Assembly (NCBI RefSeq): GCF_000527135.1
Contig: NZ_AZUP01000001.1
Coordinates: 3,100,001-3,164,000, forward strand
DNA length: 64,000 nt
Origin: Methyloversatilis discipulorum
Lineage (GTDB): Bacteria; Pseudomonadota; Gammaproteobacteria; Burkholderiales; Rhodocyclaceae
Direction: 5' to 3'
Part shown: positions 33,898 to 42,267 of the stretch, piece by piece
Layout of the letters: every line of letters starts with the position of its first letter
Position numbering within the stretch: position 1 is the first letter of the stretch
Program-made: the position numbers and the translations under genes
The notes under the pieces: generated by a model
Seen by the model: only the letters and a program-made list of their open reading frames with translations
What the model was told of the DNA's origin: nothing
The model's database searches: none

Positions 33898-34271
33898 CAG
33901 AACGCCACCGTGTCCTGCGCGCTGTCCGGTCCGGCCAGTTGCAGCGAAATGTGGCTGGGTGCGCAGACGGCGACCGCACCGGCGCGGGTGAGCCAGCCCT
34001 GGTGTACGCAGTACTGACGCGGGCCTGGGTCGGCGGCGACCCGCGCGCGACCCGGTTCGACTTCGATCACGGTTTCGCCCTGCGCGGCCAGCGCGCCGGC
34101 GATGGCGACGCGATGCGTGCCGTTCAGTGGTATTTCGGCGACGATGCGGCCATCAAGGCGCACCTGAGCCAGCGTCGGCGCGGCCCGGCCCCACTGCGCC
34201 GCCGTGGTGGCGACAGTTGCGGCCAGGCCGGCTGCGATCATCAGCCAGTCACCGGGCCGCAGCCGCGTCAT
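33897..34271 (-). CDS. NusG domain II-containing membrane protein (EetA-like)
   Basis: From the ATG at 34271 the 124 residues have one N-terminal TM segment ([20 protein letters not shown]) and a small beta-rich outer domain ([55 protein letters not shown]) with two cysteines. This is the NusG-II module, unrelated in role to the elongation factor. The start overlaps the rapZ stop and its own stop touches the Gx gene, so the four-gene unit is coupled. Family call is by motif recognition. Confidence 0.8.
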   Translation of the reverse strand: MTRLRPGDWLMIAAGLAATVATTAAQWGRAAPTLAQVRLDGRIVAEIPLNGTHRVAIAGALAAQGETVIEVEPGRARVAADPGPRQYCVHQGWLTRAGAVAVCAPSHISLQLAGPDSAQDTVAF

Positions 34272-35116
34272 TTGCCGCTCGAAGCCAGCGAACGGTGACG
34301 CAACAGCACGCGGGCTTCCTTGCGGAAGTGTTCGGCCAGCCACTGCGTCATGTAGACCGAACGGTGCTGGCCGCCGGTGCAGCCGATGGCCACCGTCAGA
34401 TAGCTGCGGCTGTCCTTGATGTAGCAGGGCAGCCAGTCGTGCACGAAACGCGCAATGTCGTCGCGCATGCGCAGCACGTCCGGACTGCGCTCCAGATAGT
34501 CGATCACCGGCTGATCACAGCCGGTCTGCGGACGCAGAACCGGGTCGTAGTGGGGATTGGGCAGACAGCGCACGTCGAACACCAGATCGGCGTCGAGCGG
34601 GATGCCATGCTTGAAGCCGAAGGACTCGAACATCAGCGTCAGGCCGGAGCCCTCGTCGATCTGTACCAGCTCGCGCACCCATTTGCGCAGCACCGCCGAC
34701 GGCAGGTCACTGGTGTCGATGCGGTGACCGAGCGCGACGATGGGTTCGAGCAGATCGCGTTCGCGGCGGATCGCTTCGGCCAGCGAGGTCTGGTCGTCGC
34801 CCAGCGGGTGGCGCCGCCGCGTTTCGGAAAAGCGCGCGATCAGTGCGTCGTCGCGCGCGTCGAGAAACAGCGTCTGCAGTTCGGTGCCGTTGCGCAGCAC
34901 GCCCATCATCGGCGGCAGAGCGCTCATGCTCTTGCCCGAGCGCACGTCGACCGCCACCGCGACGCGGCTGTAGCCGGCGTCACGCAGATGGCCGACCAGT
35001 TGCGGCAGCAGGGGAGCCGGCAAATTGTCGACACAAAAAAATCCGGCGTCCTCCAGCACGTTGAGCGCAACGCTCTTGCCCGAGCCGGACATGCCGCTGA
35101 TCAGTACCAGGCGCAT
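34268..35116 (-). CDS. rapZ: RNase adapter protein RapZ
   Basis: RapZ (YvcJ/YhbJ) is a P-loop protein; in E. coli it guides an sRNA that controls GlmS to RNase E. From the ATG at 35116 it has 282 residues, normal length: [20 protein letters not shown] with Walker [44 protein letters not shown], and the C-terminal [20 protein letters not shown]. It is first in the rapZ-NusG-II-Gx-ubiX operon. An upstream in-frame extension to 35173 lacks conservation. Confidence 0.95.
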   Translation of the reverse strand: MRLVLISGMSGSGKSVALNVLEDAGFFCVDNLPAPLLPQLVGHLRDAGYSRVAVAVDVRSGKSMSALPPMMGVLRNGTELQTLFLDARDDALIARFSETRRRHPLGDDQTSLAEAIRRERDLLEPIVALGHRIDTSDLPSAVLRKWVRELVQIDEGSGLTLMFESFGFKHGIPLDADLVFDVRCLPNPHYDPVLRPQTGCDQPVIDYLERSPDVLRMRDDIARFVHDWLPCYIKDSRSYLTVAIGCTGGQHRSVYMTQWLAEHFRKEARVLLRHRSLASSGK

Positions 35117-35324
35117 TGCGCCGCGTCGCGTTTCATTCACGTGGCTTACCTGCGAAAAAGCGTGTTCATGCAAACAACATAGTTGACACTGGGTCTGTGG
35201 AAACTACGCTGAATGAGTGCGGTCCGACGGCACGCAGCATCCGAATGCTGCCTCATGTGCTGCCCGACTGCATCCGATTCAGGATGTGGCGTGTAGCAGG
35301 GCAATCCGACCGGAGGTGTTCATC

Positions 35325-35498
35325 ATGCGATATCTCAGACTCCAGCGCAGCCAGGCCAACCGTCGCCGTGCCGAGCGCGAAGCCGAGCGAGCCGCACTCC
35401 AGTCGCGCTCCCAGCCGGCCCAGGGGGCTCCGGGTTCGCGCGATGCGCCGGCGCCCGACGGCAGCACCAGCGAGCCGCGGCGGCGACGCGAAAACTGA
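35325..35498 (+). CDS. small basic hypothetical protein
   Basis: No family recognised. From the ATG at 35325 the 57 residues are highly charged and disordered in look ([29 protein letters not shown]). A strong GGAGGT ribosome-binding site at 35312-35317, 7 nt before the ATG, is the main argument that it is translated. It lies alone between the divergent rapZ and the convergent DUF1289 gene. Confidence 0.55.
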   Translation: MRYLRLQRSQANRRRAEREAERAALQSRSQPAQGAPGSRDAPAPDGSTSEPRRRREN

Positions 35499-35513
35499 GG
35501 GTCGGTTTGTCGC

Positions 35514-35705
35514 TCACTCTGCTGCCGGCGCCACGCGCCGGTGGCCCTGCGCTTCGCGTTCGAGGATGCGCTCGAGTATCTGCAGCCGCACTTCATCAGT
35601 GGTCGAGCCCCAGCAGGCGATTTCGTCGCGCGTGCGCAGGCAGCCGACACAGATGCCGAGTTGTCGGTCGAGTGTGCACACGCCGGTGCAAGGTGAAGCA
35701 ACCAT
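35514..35705 (-). CDS. DUF1289 family protein
   Basis: A 63-residue protein with the family cysteine pattern: SPCTGVCTLDRQLGICVGCL followed by RTRDEIACWGS. The four conserved cysteines suggest metal or iron-sulfur binding, but the role is unknown. It begins directly after the HMG-CoA lyase stop and ends the five-gene operon. Length is usual. Confidence 0.92.
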   Translation of the reverse strand: MVASPCTGVCTLDRQLGICVGCLRTRDEIACWGSTTDEVRLQILERILEREAQGHRRVAPAAE

Positions 35706-36611
35706 CTATTCCGTCCTGTAGGCGCGCGCAACGCGCGACGCCACCTGTCTGTCCAGCCGGGCGCTGACCCAGCGCGCAGCGCCGACCAGCTTCCCGAGAT
35801 CCACGCCGGTATCGACACCGGCACCCTCCAGCATATACACCACGTCCTCGGTCGCCACATTGCCGCTCGCACCTGGCGCGAACGGGCAACCGCCCAGTCC
35901 GCCGACCGAGGCGTCGAATACCGCCACGCCGGATTGCAGCGCGGCGTAAACATTTGCCACGCCCATGCCCCAGGTGTCGTGAAAGTGACCCGCGAGCAGA
36001 TGCACCGGCACCCGCGCCGACACCGCGTCGATCAGTCGCCGGATCTGCTCCGGTGTGCCGATGCCGGTGGTGTCGCCCAGACTGACCTCGTGACAGCCCA
36101 TGTCGATCAGCTGCAGCGCCATGTCGGCAACGATGCCGGCGGCGACCGGCCCTTCGTACGGACAGCCGATCACGCAGGACAGGTAGCCGCGCACCCGCAC
36201 ATCGCTGTCCAGCGCGCGCCGGGCTACCGCACGCAGGCGCGCCATCGATTCGGCGATGCTGCAGGCGGTATTGCGCTGCGAAAACGTTTCCGACACCGCG
36301 GCGAAGACGGCGATGTCGCGGCAGCCGGCTTCGAGCGCGGCGTCCAGCCCTGTGTCGTTCGGTACCAGGCAGGGGTAGCTCACGCCATTGCTGCGCGGCA
36401 GACGCTTCATCAGTTCGCCGCTGCCTGCCATGTTCGGCACGCGCTTGGGCGACACGAAGGCGCCGGCTTCGATATCGACCAGGCCGGCGTCGGTCAGTTT
36501 CGCGATCAGTGTCAGCCGGTCGTTGATGGACAGTGCGACGCGCTCGTTCTGCAGACCGTCGCGCGGTCCGACCTCGACGATGCGCACGCGCGCGGGCAAC
36601 AAGCCCATCAC
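35706..36611 (-). CDS. hydroxymethylglutaryl-CoA lyase
   Basis: This enzyme cleaves HMG-CoA to acetoacetate and acetyl-CoA, the last step of leucine degradation. The 301 residues show RIVEVGPRDGLQNERVALSI with the catalytic RDGLQNE, DIEAGAFVSPKRVPNMAGSG, EVSLGDTTGIGTPEQIRRLI, HFHDTWGMGVANVYAAL and the active-site cysteine loop SVGGLGGCPFAPGASGNVAT. It overlaps the enoyl-CoA hydratase gene by 4 nt, which supports a shared pathway. Confidence 0.95.
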   Translation of the reverse strand: MMGLLPARVRIVEVGPRDGLQNERVALSINDRLTLIAKLTDAGLVDIEAGAFVSPKRVPNMAGSGELMKRLPRSNGVSYPCLVPNDTGLDAALEAGCRDIAVFAAVSETFSQRNTACSIAESMARLRAVARRALDSDVRVRGYLSCVIGCPYEGPVAAGIVADMALQLIDMGCHEVSLGDTTGIGTPEQIRRLIDAVSARVPVHLLAGHFHDTWGMGVANVYAALQSGVAVFDASVGGLGGCPFAPGASGNVATEDVVYMLEGAGVDTGVDLGKLVGAARWVSARLDRQVASRVARAYRTE

Positions 36612-37399
36612 GCGGGTCCGGCCGGCACCCAGCCGGGACGGCGGCGTGCGAACAGCGCGTCCAGCCCCTCCTGCGCCTCGGCGCCGGTATCGATACGGTT
36701 TTCCATCTCGACGGCGTGATCGAGCGTCTTTTCGTCGGCGCGCGGCCGGCCGAGTGCGCGCACCAGCAGCTTGATCTGCTGCTGCGCACGCGGGCCGCCG
36801 AGCAGCAGCGCGTCGACCACCTCGCCGACCGCGTCGTCCAGGTGTTCGGCCGAGGCGACGATTTCCGACAGCAGGCCGATACGGTAGGCCTCGGACGCGG
36901 AAAAGCGCTCGCCGGTCAGGAAGTAGCGGCGTGCCCGTGCCGGGCCGATGGCCGCCATCACATAGGGCGCGATCACCGCCGGCACCTGGCCGGTGCGCAC
37001 CTCGTCGAAGGCGAAGTGCGCGTCGAAACTGGCGATGGCGACGTCACAGGCGGCGATCAGACCGGCCCCGAGTCCGATTGCCGGGCCCTGCACGCGGGCC
37101 ACCACCGGGCGTATGCACTCGCTGAGCGTGCGCATCAGCCGCGCCGCCAGCGCAGGCTCGACCGCCATCAGACCGCTGCGTTCGAGTTCCATCGGGTCGG
37201 CGCCGATGCTGAAGCTGTCGCCCAGCGCCGACAGCACCAGCAGGCGCACGTCGGCATGCGCGACCATGTCGTCGATAGCCGCGATCAGCGATTCGGCAAG
37301 CGACGCATCGAGCAGGTTGTGGTGGTCCGGCCGGTTAAGCGTAACGATGCCGATGCCGTCGACGATTTCGGTCAGCACCAGCGCATTCGGGTCCCGCAT
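36608..37399 (-). CDS. enoyl-CoA hydratase/isomerase family protein (methylglutaconyl-CoA hydratase-like)
   Basis: Crotonase-fold enzyme. From the ATG at 37399 it has 263 residues: VDGIGIVTLNRPDHHNLLDA, the oxyanion segment LSALGDSFSIGADPMELERS, GPAIGLGAGLIAACDVAIAS, and FAFDEVRTGQVPAVIAPYVM with a glutamate where catalysis usually occurs. Position next to HMG-CoA lyase suggests hydration of methylglutaconyl-CoA in leucine breakdown; this is inferred. Upstream in-frame sequence runs into the previous gene and is excluded. Confidence 0.88.
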   Translation of the reverse strand: MRDPNALVLTEIVDGIGIVTLNRPDHHNLLDASLAESLIAAIDDMVAHADVRLLVLSALGDSFSIGADPMELERSGLMAVEPALAARLMRTLSECIRPVVARVQGPAIGLGAGLIAACDVAIASFDAHFAFDEVRTGQVPAVIAPYVMAAIGPARARRYFLTGERFSASEAYRIGLLSEIVASAEHLDDAVGEVVDALLLGGPRAQQQIKLLVRALGRPRADEKTLDHAVEMENRIDTGAEAQEGLDALFARRRPGWVPAGPA

Positions 37400-37782
37400 C
37401 AAGGCGCCGCACCCTGCACCAGATGGCCGCCGAGTGCGCGCAGCGGCGCACCCAGTTCGAAGCCCGGCATGACCACCTCGTCGTCGACCGCGTACAGCTG
37501 GCAAGGCAGACCCTGTGCCTCGCAGGCGGCGATCGCTTCGCTGGCCGCGTCATCGCCGGCGTTCCACGCCCAGTCGCCATTCATGTTCAGCGCAAACGCG
37601 CGCGGGCGCAGCGTGACCTGCAGGAAGCGACCGTAACCTGCACGCCCGCCTTCGTTGAGCAACGGTACCGCCTCGATCAGGTCGACCGGCCGCAACCAGG
37701 CGGTCGGCTCTGCAGCATGGACGGTGCACGGCAGCAGCGCGGCGATGCAGGTCAGCAGCGGGCGGTTCCAGTCAGACTTCAT
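37399..37782 (-). CDS. exported protein of unknown function
   Basis: The 127 residues have a signal peptide ([18 protein letters not shown]) and a mature domain with [40 protein letters not shown] and [18 protein letters not shown]. No family recognised. It overlaps the LOG gene start side by 4 nt and touches the hydratase start by 1 nt, so it belongs to the same operon. Its presence among cytoplasmic enzymes is odd. Confidence 0.8.
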   Translation of the reverse strand: MKSDWNRPLLTCIAALLPCTVHAAEPTAWLRPVDLIEAVPLLNEGGRAGYGRFLQVTLRPRAFALNMNGDWAWNAGDDAASEAIAACEAQGLPCQLYAVDDEVVMPGFELGAPLRALGGHLVQGAAP

Positions 37783-38339
37783 GCGGCTTCACTCCCGGTC
37801 GTCACGCCGGCCGCCAGCCGGTCGAGCAGGCGGATCGGATCTTCGTCTGAAATGATCAGCTGCCGGTGCGGCGCGCTGAGAAAGCCCTCGCGGGTCGCCT
37901 GGTCGAACATGGCGAGCAGCGGATCGAAATAGCCGGCCACGTTGAGCAGTCCACAGGGTTTGTGGTGCAGCCCGAGCTGCGCCCAGGTGAGAATTTCGCA
38001 CAGTTCGTCCAGAGTGCCAAAGCCGCCGGGTGCGGCAATGAACAGATCGGACAGATCGGCCATCAACGCCTTGCGTGTATGCATGCTGTCGACGACGTGC
38101 AATTGCGTCAGGTTGGCGTGCGCCACCTCGCGTTCGAGCAGATGCTGCGGAATGACGCCGATCACCTCGCCGCCGGCGTCGAGTGCGGCGTCGGCGATCA
38201 GACCCATCAGGCCGATGTTGCCGCCGCCATAGACCAGGCCAAGGCCACGCACGGCGAGCAGCGTGCCGAGGATGTGCGCCGTTTCTGCGTAGATCGGGGA
38301 ATCACCGCTGCGTGAACCGCAGAAGACACAGACACGCAT
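37779..38339 (-). CDS. LOG family protein (cytokinin riboside 5'-monophosphate phosphoribohydrolase fold)
   Basis: LOG proteins hydrolyse nucleoside 5'-monophosphates to base and ribose phosphate. The 186 residues show [40 protein letters not shown], the catalytic motif [20 protein letters not shown] and [20 protein letters not shown]. The arginine of MHTRKALM completes the signature. It heads the operon leading to HMG-CoA lyase. Physiological substrate in bacteria is uncertain. Confidence 0.93.
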   Translation of the reverse strand: MRVCVFCGSRSGDSPIYAETAHILGTLLAVRGLGLVYGGGNIGLMGLIADAALDAGGEVIGVIPQHLLEREVAHANLTQLHVVDSMHTRKALMADLSDLFIAAPGGFGTLDELCEILTWAQLGLHHKPCGLLNVAGYFDPLLAMFDQATREGFLSAPHRQLIISDEDPIRLLDRLAAGVTTGSEAA

Positions 38340-38429
38340 GTGTGCAACCGGAAGTCGGAAATCGGGAGAGCGAAGTATGCACGCGCGGCGCGCGTACGGG
38401 CAGGGTGGATTGCCGCTTCGCTCGATGAC

Positions 38430-38753
38430 TCAGTCCATGAACTTCGCCTTCACGACGCGCCATTCCTGCGGGCCGTCCAGCGTGCGCGAACAGCCCAGCG
38501 GCACCGGTTCGGCACCCGGCTTCATTTCGGTCTTGGAGCGGTCGCCGGTGCCCACGCCCATGTGGTAGCGGTCCAGCCACACCATCACGGTGCGACTCGG
38601 GTGGCTGTTGCCGACCAGCAACTGCACCGAATTGCGCGACACGCAGCTGGCGGCGAAATCCTGGCTGAAGGTGACGAACTTGGTCGGATCCTCATCCTCT
38701 GCCCGCACAGGCAGGGTCATCAGCAAGGCCAGCAGGGTGATCGCAGCGCGCAT
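38430..38753 (-). CDS. exported protein of unknown function
   Basis: The 107 residues begin with a signal peptide (MRAAITLLALLMTLPVRAED) and continue FVTFSQDFAASCVSRNSVQL, HPSRTVMVWLDRYHMGVGTG and ends QEWRVVKAKFMD. Two cysteines may form a disulfide. No family recognised. It stands alone between the LOG operon and the divergent MBL gene. Confidence 0.8.
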   Translation of the reverse strand: MRAAITLLALLMTLPVRAEDEDPTKFVTFSQDFAASCVSRNSVQLLVGNSHPSRTVMVWLDRYHMGVGTGDRSKTEMKPGAEPVPLGCSRTLDGPQEWRVVKAKFMD

Positions 38754-38856
38754 GGGTCTCCTCCGTTATCGGCTCATGGGTCTGTGATGCGGTAACGCAC
38801 CGGGCGTTCCGCCGCCGACGCGCGAGTGTAGCAACAGGCTGACGTCGCCCTTGATA

Positions 38857-38869
38857 TTGCACTGCACAA
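38857..38869. promoter_or_regulatory. TGC-rich near-palindrome upstream of the MBL-phaC unit
   Basis: TTGCACTGCACAA, flanked by AT-rich bases, lies about 60 nt before the MBL-fold gene. PhaR-type regulators of PHA metabolism are known to bind TGC-rich palindromes such as CTGCN3GCAG, and phaC follows. The match is loose; this is a weak candidate. Confidence 0.25.
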
Positions 38870-38928
38870 TGACCCGCGTTTCGGGTTACCATTCAAGGAC
38901 TTCAGCATCCTGGCCCAGACCGACCGCC

Positions 38929-39975
38929 GTGTCCGCCCACGATCCCGTTCTCGAACCGCATCCCGCAACCGCGCCGCAACCCGGCCGGCTCGCGCCGGTG
39001 GTGCGCGGCGTGCACTGGCTACGCATGCCGGTCGCCTTCGCGCCCGGTCATGTAAATGTCTGGGCGATCGAGGACCAGGACGAGCACGGCCCGTGCTGGA
39101 CCCTGGTCGACGCCGGCTTCCCTGACGACGCCACGCGCGCAAACTGGCTGCAGGCGCTGTCCGGCGATCTGGCCGGTCGCCCGGTGCGGCGCATCCTGAT
39201 CACGCATTGCCATCCGGACCATTTTGGTCTCGGTGACTGGCTCGCCGGACAGACCGGCGCCCGCATCTGGATGTCGCTCGGCGAGTACCTGACCGCGCAG
39301 GCCTGGTTCGGTGACACGCCGGCATCCGGCATCGATCTGATGGCCGATTTCTTCCGTCAGCATGGTCTGCCGCCTGCGCAGACCGAAGCGATGCAGCTCG
39401 AAGGCCGGCGCTATCGGCGCACCGTAGGTTCGGTGCCGGTGGCGATGCGCCGCATCCTGCCGGGCGAGGTGATCACCATCGGCGACGACGCCTGGGAGGC
39501 ACTGGTTGGCCACGGGCATTCGCCCGAGCACCTGTCCTTCTATCGCGCGCACGACCCGGTGCTGATCGCCGGCGACATGCTGCTGCCCACCATTTCGCCG
39601 AACACGCCGACCTTGCCTTTCGAACCCGAGACCGACGCCGTCGGTCAGTACCTCGATTCGATCGAACGTTTCCGCTCGCTCGCGGCGGCCACCGTCGTGC
39701 TGCCGGCTCACGGCGACCCGTATCGCGGCGTGGTTGCCCGGGTCGAGGCGCTGCGCCTGCATCACGACAAGCGCCTGGCGCAGATCGCCGCGCTGTGCGA
39801 AGAGCCGAGACACGCCTTCGAATTGCTGCCGCGCCTTTTCAAGCGCGAACTCGACAGTTTCCAGACCCGGTTTGCCATGGGAGAGGTGATCGCTCACCTG
39901 AACCATCTGTGGCAAGCCGGACAACTGCGCCGCCTGCCCGGGCAGGACGGCGTGATCCGATTTACCCAGCCTTGA
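38929..39975 (+). CDS. MBL-fold metallo-hydrolase
   Basis: A metallo-beta-lactamase-fold hydrolase. From a GTG at 38929 it has about 348 residues: VHWLRMPVAFAPGHVNVWAI, the metal-binding motif ILITHCHPDHFGLGDWLAG, a later histidine in LVGHGHSPEHLSFYRAHDPV, and the aspartate of LIAGDMLLPTISPNTPTLPF. A C-terminal helical region follows (LLPRLFKRELDSFQTRFAMG). It ends 19 nt before phaC, so it may be co-transcribed and linked to acyl-thioester or PHA metabolism (inference). The start codon is uncertain. Confidence 0.85.
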   Translation: MSAHDPVLEPHPATAPQPGRLAPVVRGVHWLRMPVAFAPGHVNVWAIEDQDEHGPCWTLVDAGFPDDATRANWLQALSGDLAGRPVRRILITHCHPDHFGLGDWLAGQTGARIWMSLGEYLTAQAWFGDTPASGIDLMADFFRQHGLPPAQTEAMQLEGRRYRRTVGSVPVAMRRILPGEVITIGDDAWEALVGHGHSPEHLSFYRAHDPVLIAGDMLLPTISPNTPTLPFEPETDAVGQYLDSIERFRSLAAATVVLPAHGDPYRGVVARVEALRLHHDKRLAQIAALCEEPRHAFELLPRLFKRELDSFQTRFAMGEVIAHLNHLWQAGQLRRLPGQDGVIRFTQP

Positions 39976-39994
39976 ACCAGCCCAGGGGGAGACC

Positions 39995-41827
39995 ATGAAC
40001 AAGCCAGCCGCCAAAGACGCCAAGCCCGCAGAACCCGCCACCCTGCCGGACCCGGCCGAAGTCGCGAAGACCTACGCCGAAGTGGCCGAGCGCGCGAGCA
40101 AGCTGCTCGGCGAACACGTGCAGCGGCAACTGAAGCGTGGCGTGACGCCGCCGGCCGACGAACTGGGCATCGCCCAGGCCTTCATGGACATGACCTCGCG
40201 TCTGCTGTCCAACCCGTACAAGCTGGCGCAGGCGCAGATGGGCCTGGTGTGGGATTACTACACGCTGTGGCAGCAGTCGATGCTGAAGTTCATGGGTGTC
40301 GACGCCGCGCCGGTGGTCACTCCGGTCAAGGGCGACAACCGCTTCCGTGGCGAGGAATGGGAAAGCCACTTCCTGTTCGACTTCTTCAAGCAGAGCTACC
40401 TGATCGCCGCCCGTCACATCCACGACGTGGTCAGCAACGTCGAGGGCATGGACGACCACACGCTGCAGAAGGTCAATTTCTTCACCCGCCAGACCATCAA
40501 CGCCTTCAGCCCGAGCAACTTCGCGCTGACCAATCCGGAAGTGCTGCGCGAAACCGTGCGCAGCCACGGCCAGAACCTGCTGCGCGGCTTCAACAACCTG
40601 CTGCGCGACATCGAGGACGGCGACGGCCAGCTGCGCGTGCGCATGACCGACACCTCGGCCTTCGAACTGGGCCGCAACGTCGCCACAACGCCGGGCAAGG
40701 TGGTGGCCGAAAACGCACTGATGCAGCTGCTGCAGTTCAACCCGACCACCGACACGCAATTCAAGCGTCCGCTGCTCATCGTGCCGCCGTGGATCAACAA
40801 GTACTACATCCTCGATCTGCGCGAATCGAACAGCTACATCAAGTGGGCCACCGACCAGGGCCACACCGTGTTCGTCATTTCCTGGGTGAACCCGGACGAG
40901 AAGCTGGCCCAGCTCACCTTCGAAGACTACGTGCATCAGGGCCCGCTGGCTGCGCTCGACATGATCGAGAAGCACACCGGCGAGACCGAGGTGAACGCCG
41001 CCGGCTACTGCCTGGGTGGCACGCTGCTGGCGACCACGCTGGCCTATCTGGCCGGCAAGAAGCAGAAGCGCATCGCCAGCGCGACCTTCTTCACCACGCT
41101 GATCGACTTTTCCGAGCCGGGCGAACTGGGCGTGTTCATCGACGAGAAGGCGGTCGAGGGCCTGGAAAAGAAGATGTTCGAGCGCGGCTACCTCGAAGGC
41201 ACCGAAATGGCCGGCACCTTCAACATGCTGCGTTCGAACGACCTGATCTGGTCCTTCGTCGTCAACAACTACCTGATGGGTCGCGAACCCTTCCCGTTCG
41301 ACCTGCTGTACTGGAACTCGGACTCGACCCGCATGCCGGCCTGCATGCACAGCTTCTACCTGCGCCAGATGTACATCCAGAACAAGCTGCGCGAGCCGGG
41401 CGGCATCACCGTGCTGGGCGAGCCGATCGACATCCGCAAGATCAAGGTGCCGGTGTACTTCGTGTCGGCCATCGAGGACCACATCGCGCCGTGGAAGAGC
41501 ACCTATCTCGGCGCCCAGCTGGTGTCGGGCCCCGTGCGCTTCGTGCTCGGCGGTTCCGGCCACATCGCCGGCATCGTCAATCCGCCGGCCGCCAACAAGT
41601 ACGGCTACTGGACCAACCCCGGCGTGAAGCTGGCGGGAGACGCCGACGAGTGGTTCAACGGTTGCACCCAGCACCCGGGTTCGTGGTGGACCGACTGGCA
41701 GGAATGGGTGACCGCGCAGGACGCGGACACCGTGCCGGCACGGGACCCGGCGAAGGGCAAGCTGAAGCCGCTCGAAGACGCGCCGGGCCGTTTTGCCAAG
41801 CTGCGCCTGGACACGATGAAGAAGTGA
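39995..41827 (+). CDS. phaC: class I poly(3-hydroxyalkanoate) synthase
   Basis: PhaC polymerises 3-hydroxyacyl-CoA into PHA storage granules. The 610 residues have the N-terminal domain (LGIAQAFMDMTSRLLSNPYK; DRRFRGEEWESHFLFDFFKQ-like block) and the alpha/beta-hydrolase core with the lipase-like box AAGYCLGGTLLATTLAYLAG holding the catalytic Cys. The catalytic Asp lies in FVSAIEDHIAPWKS and the His in GGSGHIAGIVNPP. GGGGGAG precedes the ATG. No phaA, phaB or phasin gene is adjacent. Length is typical for class I. Confidence 0.95.
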   Translation: MNKPAAKDAKPAEPATLPDPAEVAKTYAEVAERASKLLGEHVQRQLKRGVTPPADELGIAQAFMDMTSRLLSNPYKLAQAQMGLVWDYYTLWQQSMLKFMGVDAAPVVTPVKGDNRFRGEEWESHFLFDFFKQSYLIAARHIHDVVSNVEGMDDHTLQKVNFFTRQTINAFSPSNFALTNPEVLRETVRSHGQNLLRGFNNLLRDIEDGDGQLRVRMTDTSAFELGRNVATTPGKVVAENALMQLLQFNPTTDTQFKRPLLIVPPWINKYYILDLRESNSYIKWATDQGHTVFVISWVNPDEKLAQLTFEDYVHQGPLAALDMIEKHTGETEVNAAGYCLGGTLLATTLAYLAGKKQKRIASATFFTTLIDFSEPGELGVFIDEKAVEGLEKKMFERGYLEGTEMAGTFNMLRSNDLIWSFVVNNYLMGREPFPFDLLYWNSDSTRMPACMHSFYLRQMYIQNKLREPGGITVLGEPIDIRKIKVPVYFVSAIEDHIAPWKSTYLGAQLVSGPVRFVLGGSGHIAGIVNPPAANKYGYWTNPGVKLAGDADEWFNGCTQHPGSWWTDWQEWVTAQDADTVPARDPAKGKLKPLEDAPGRFAKLRLDTMKK

Positions 41828-41975
41828 TCGCGTTGCCGCGCGCCTGACCGGGCCTGAAGCCGACGCTGCGCGTGCAGGTCACGGGCCCGGGCGGTCGCCG
41901 GAGGCGGGTTTGTGCGAGGGGTTTTCTGACGCCGACAGCGACCTGGATCGAAGCCGGCGGATTCCGACAGCCGCG

Positions 41976-42065
41976 TCGCGGTCAGAAGACCGCTCCCACA
42001 GGGGTGGAGCGCCCGATCCACGACCTGTGCCCGGGCGAAGGTTCTGTGGGAGGTGTCTTCTGACC
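41976..42065. repeat. REP-like pair in the phaC-chpA gap, copy 1
   Basis: TCGCGGTCAGAAGACCGCTC (41976-41995, continuing CCACA) faces TGTGGGAGGTGTCTTCTGAC (42045-42064). The arms are inverted relatives of each other and carry the same CTCCCACA/TGTGGGAG core as the repeat after parB. The 440-bp gap from 41828 to 42267 contains these repeats and no gene. Confidence 0.7.
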
Positions 42066-42167
42066 CCGACTACGGCGGTGGGTAGGGCGGGGCGCCGGTT
42101 TCGGGCTCTGTCGGCAGCAATCGCTGCCTCCCTCAGTGGCCGCTTCGCTCAGGCCTGGAGCAGAAAC

Positions 42168-42252
42168 CGTGGGAGCGAGCTTGCTCGCGATTGCGGCCTG
42201 GATCAAAGCCGGCGGCCAGCAACCGCCGCGTCGCGGCCAGGGCCGCTCGCAC
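42168..42252. repeat. REP-like pair in the phaC-chpA gap, copy 2
   Basis: GTGGGAGCGAGCTTGCTCGC (42168-42187, continuing GA) is followed by TCGCGGCCAGGGCCGCTCGC (42230-42249, continuing ACA). The first unit is the exact reverse complement of 13557-13578, showing that one repeat family is dispersed over the window. Confidence 0.75.
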
Positions 42253-42267
42253 AGCGATGGCGCCTGA

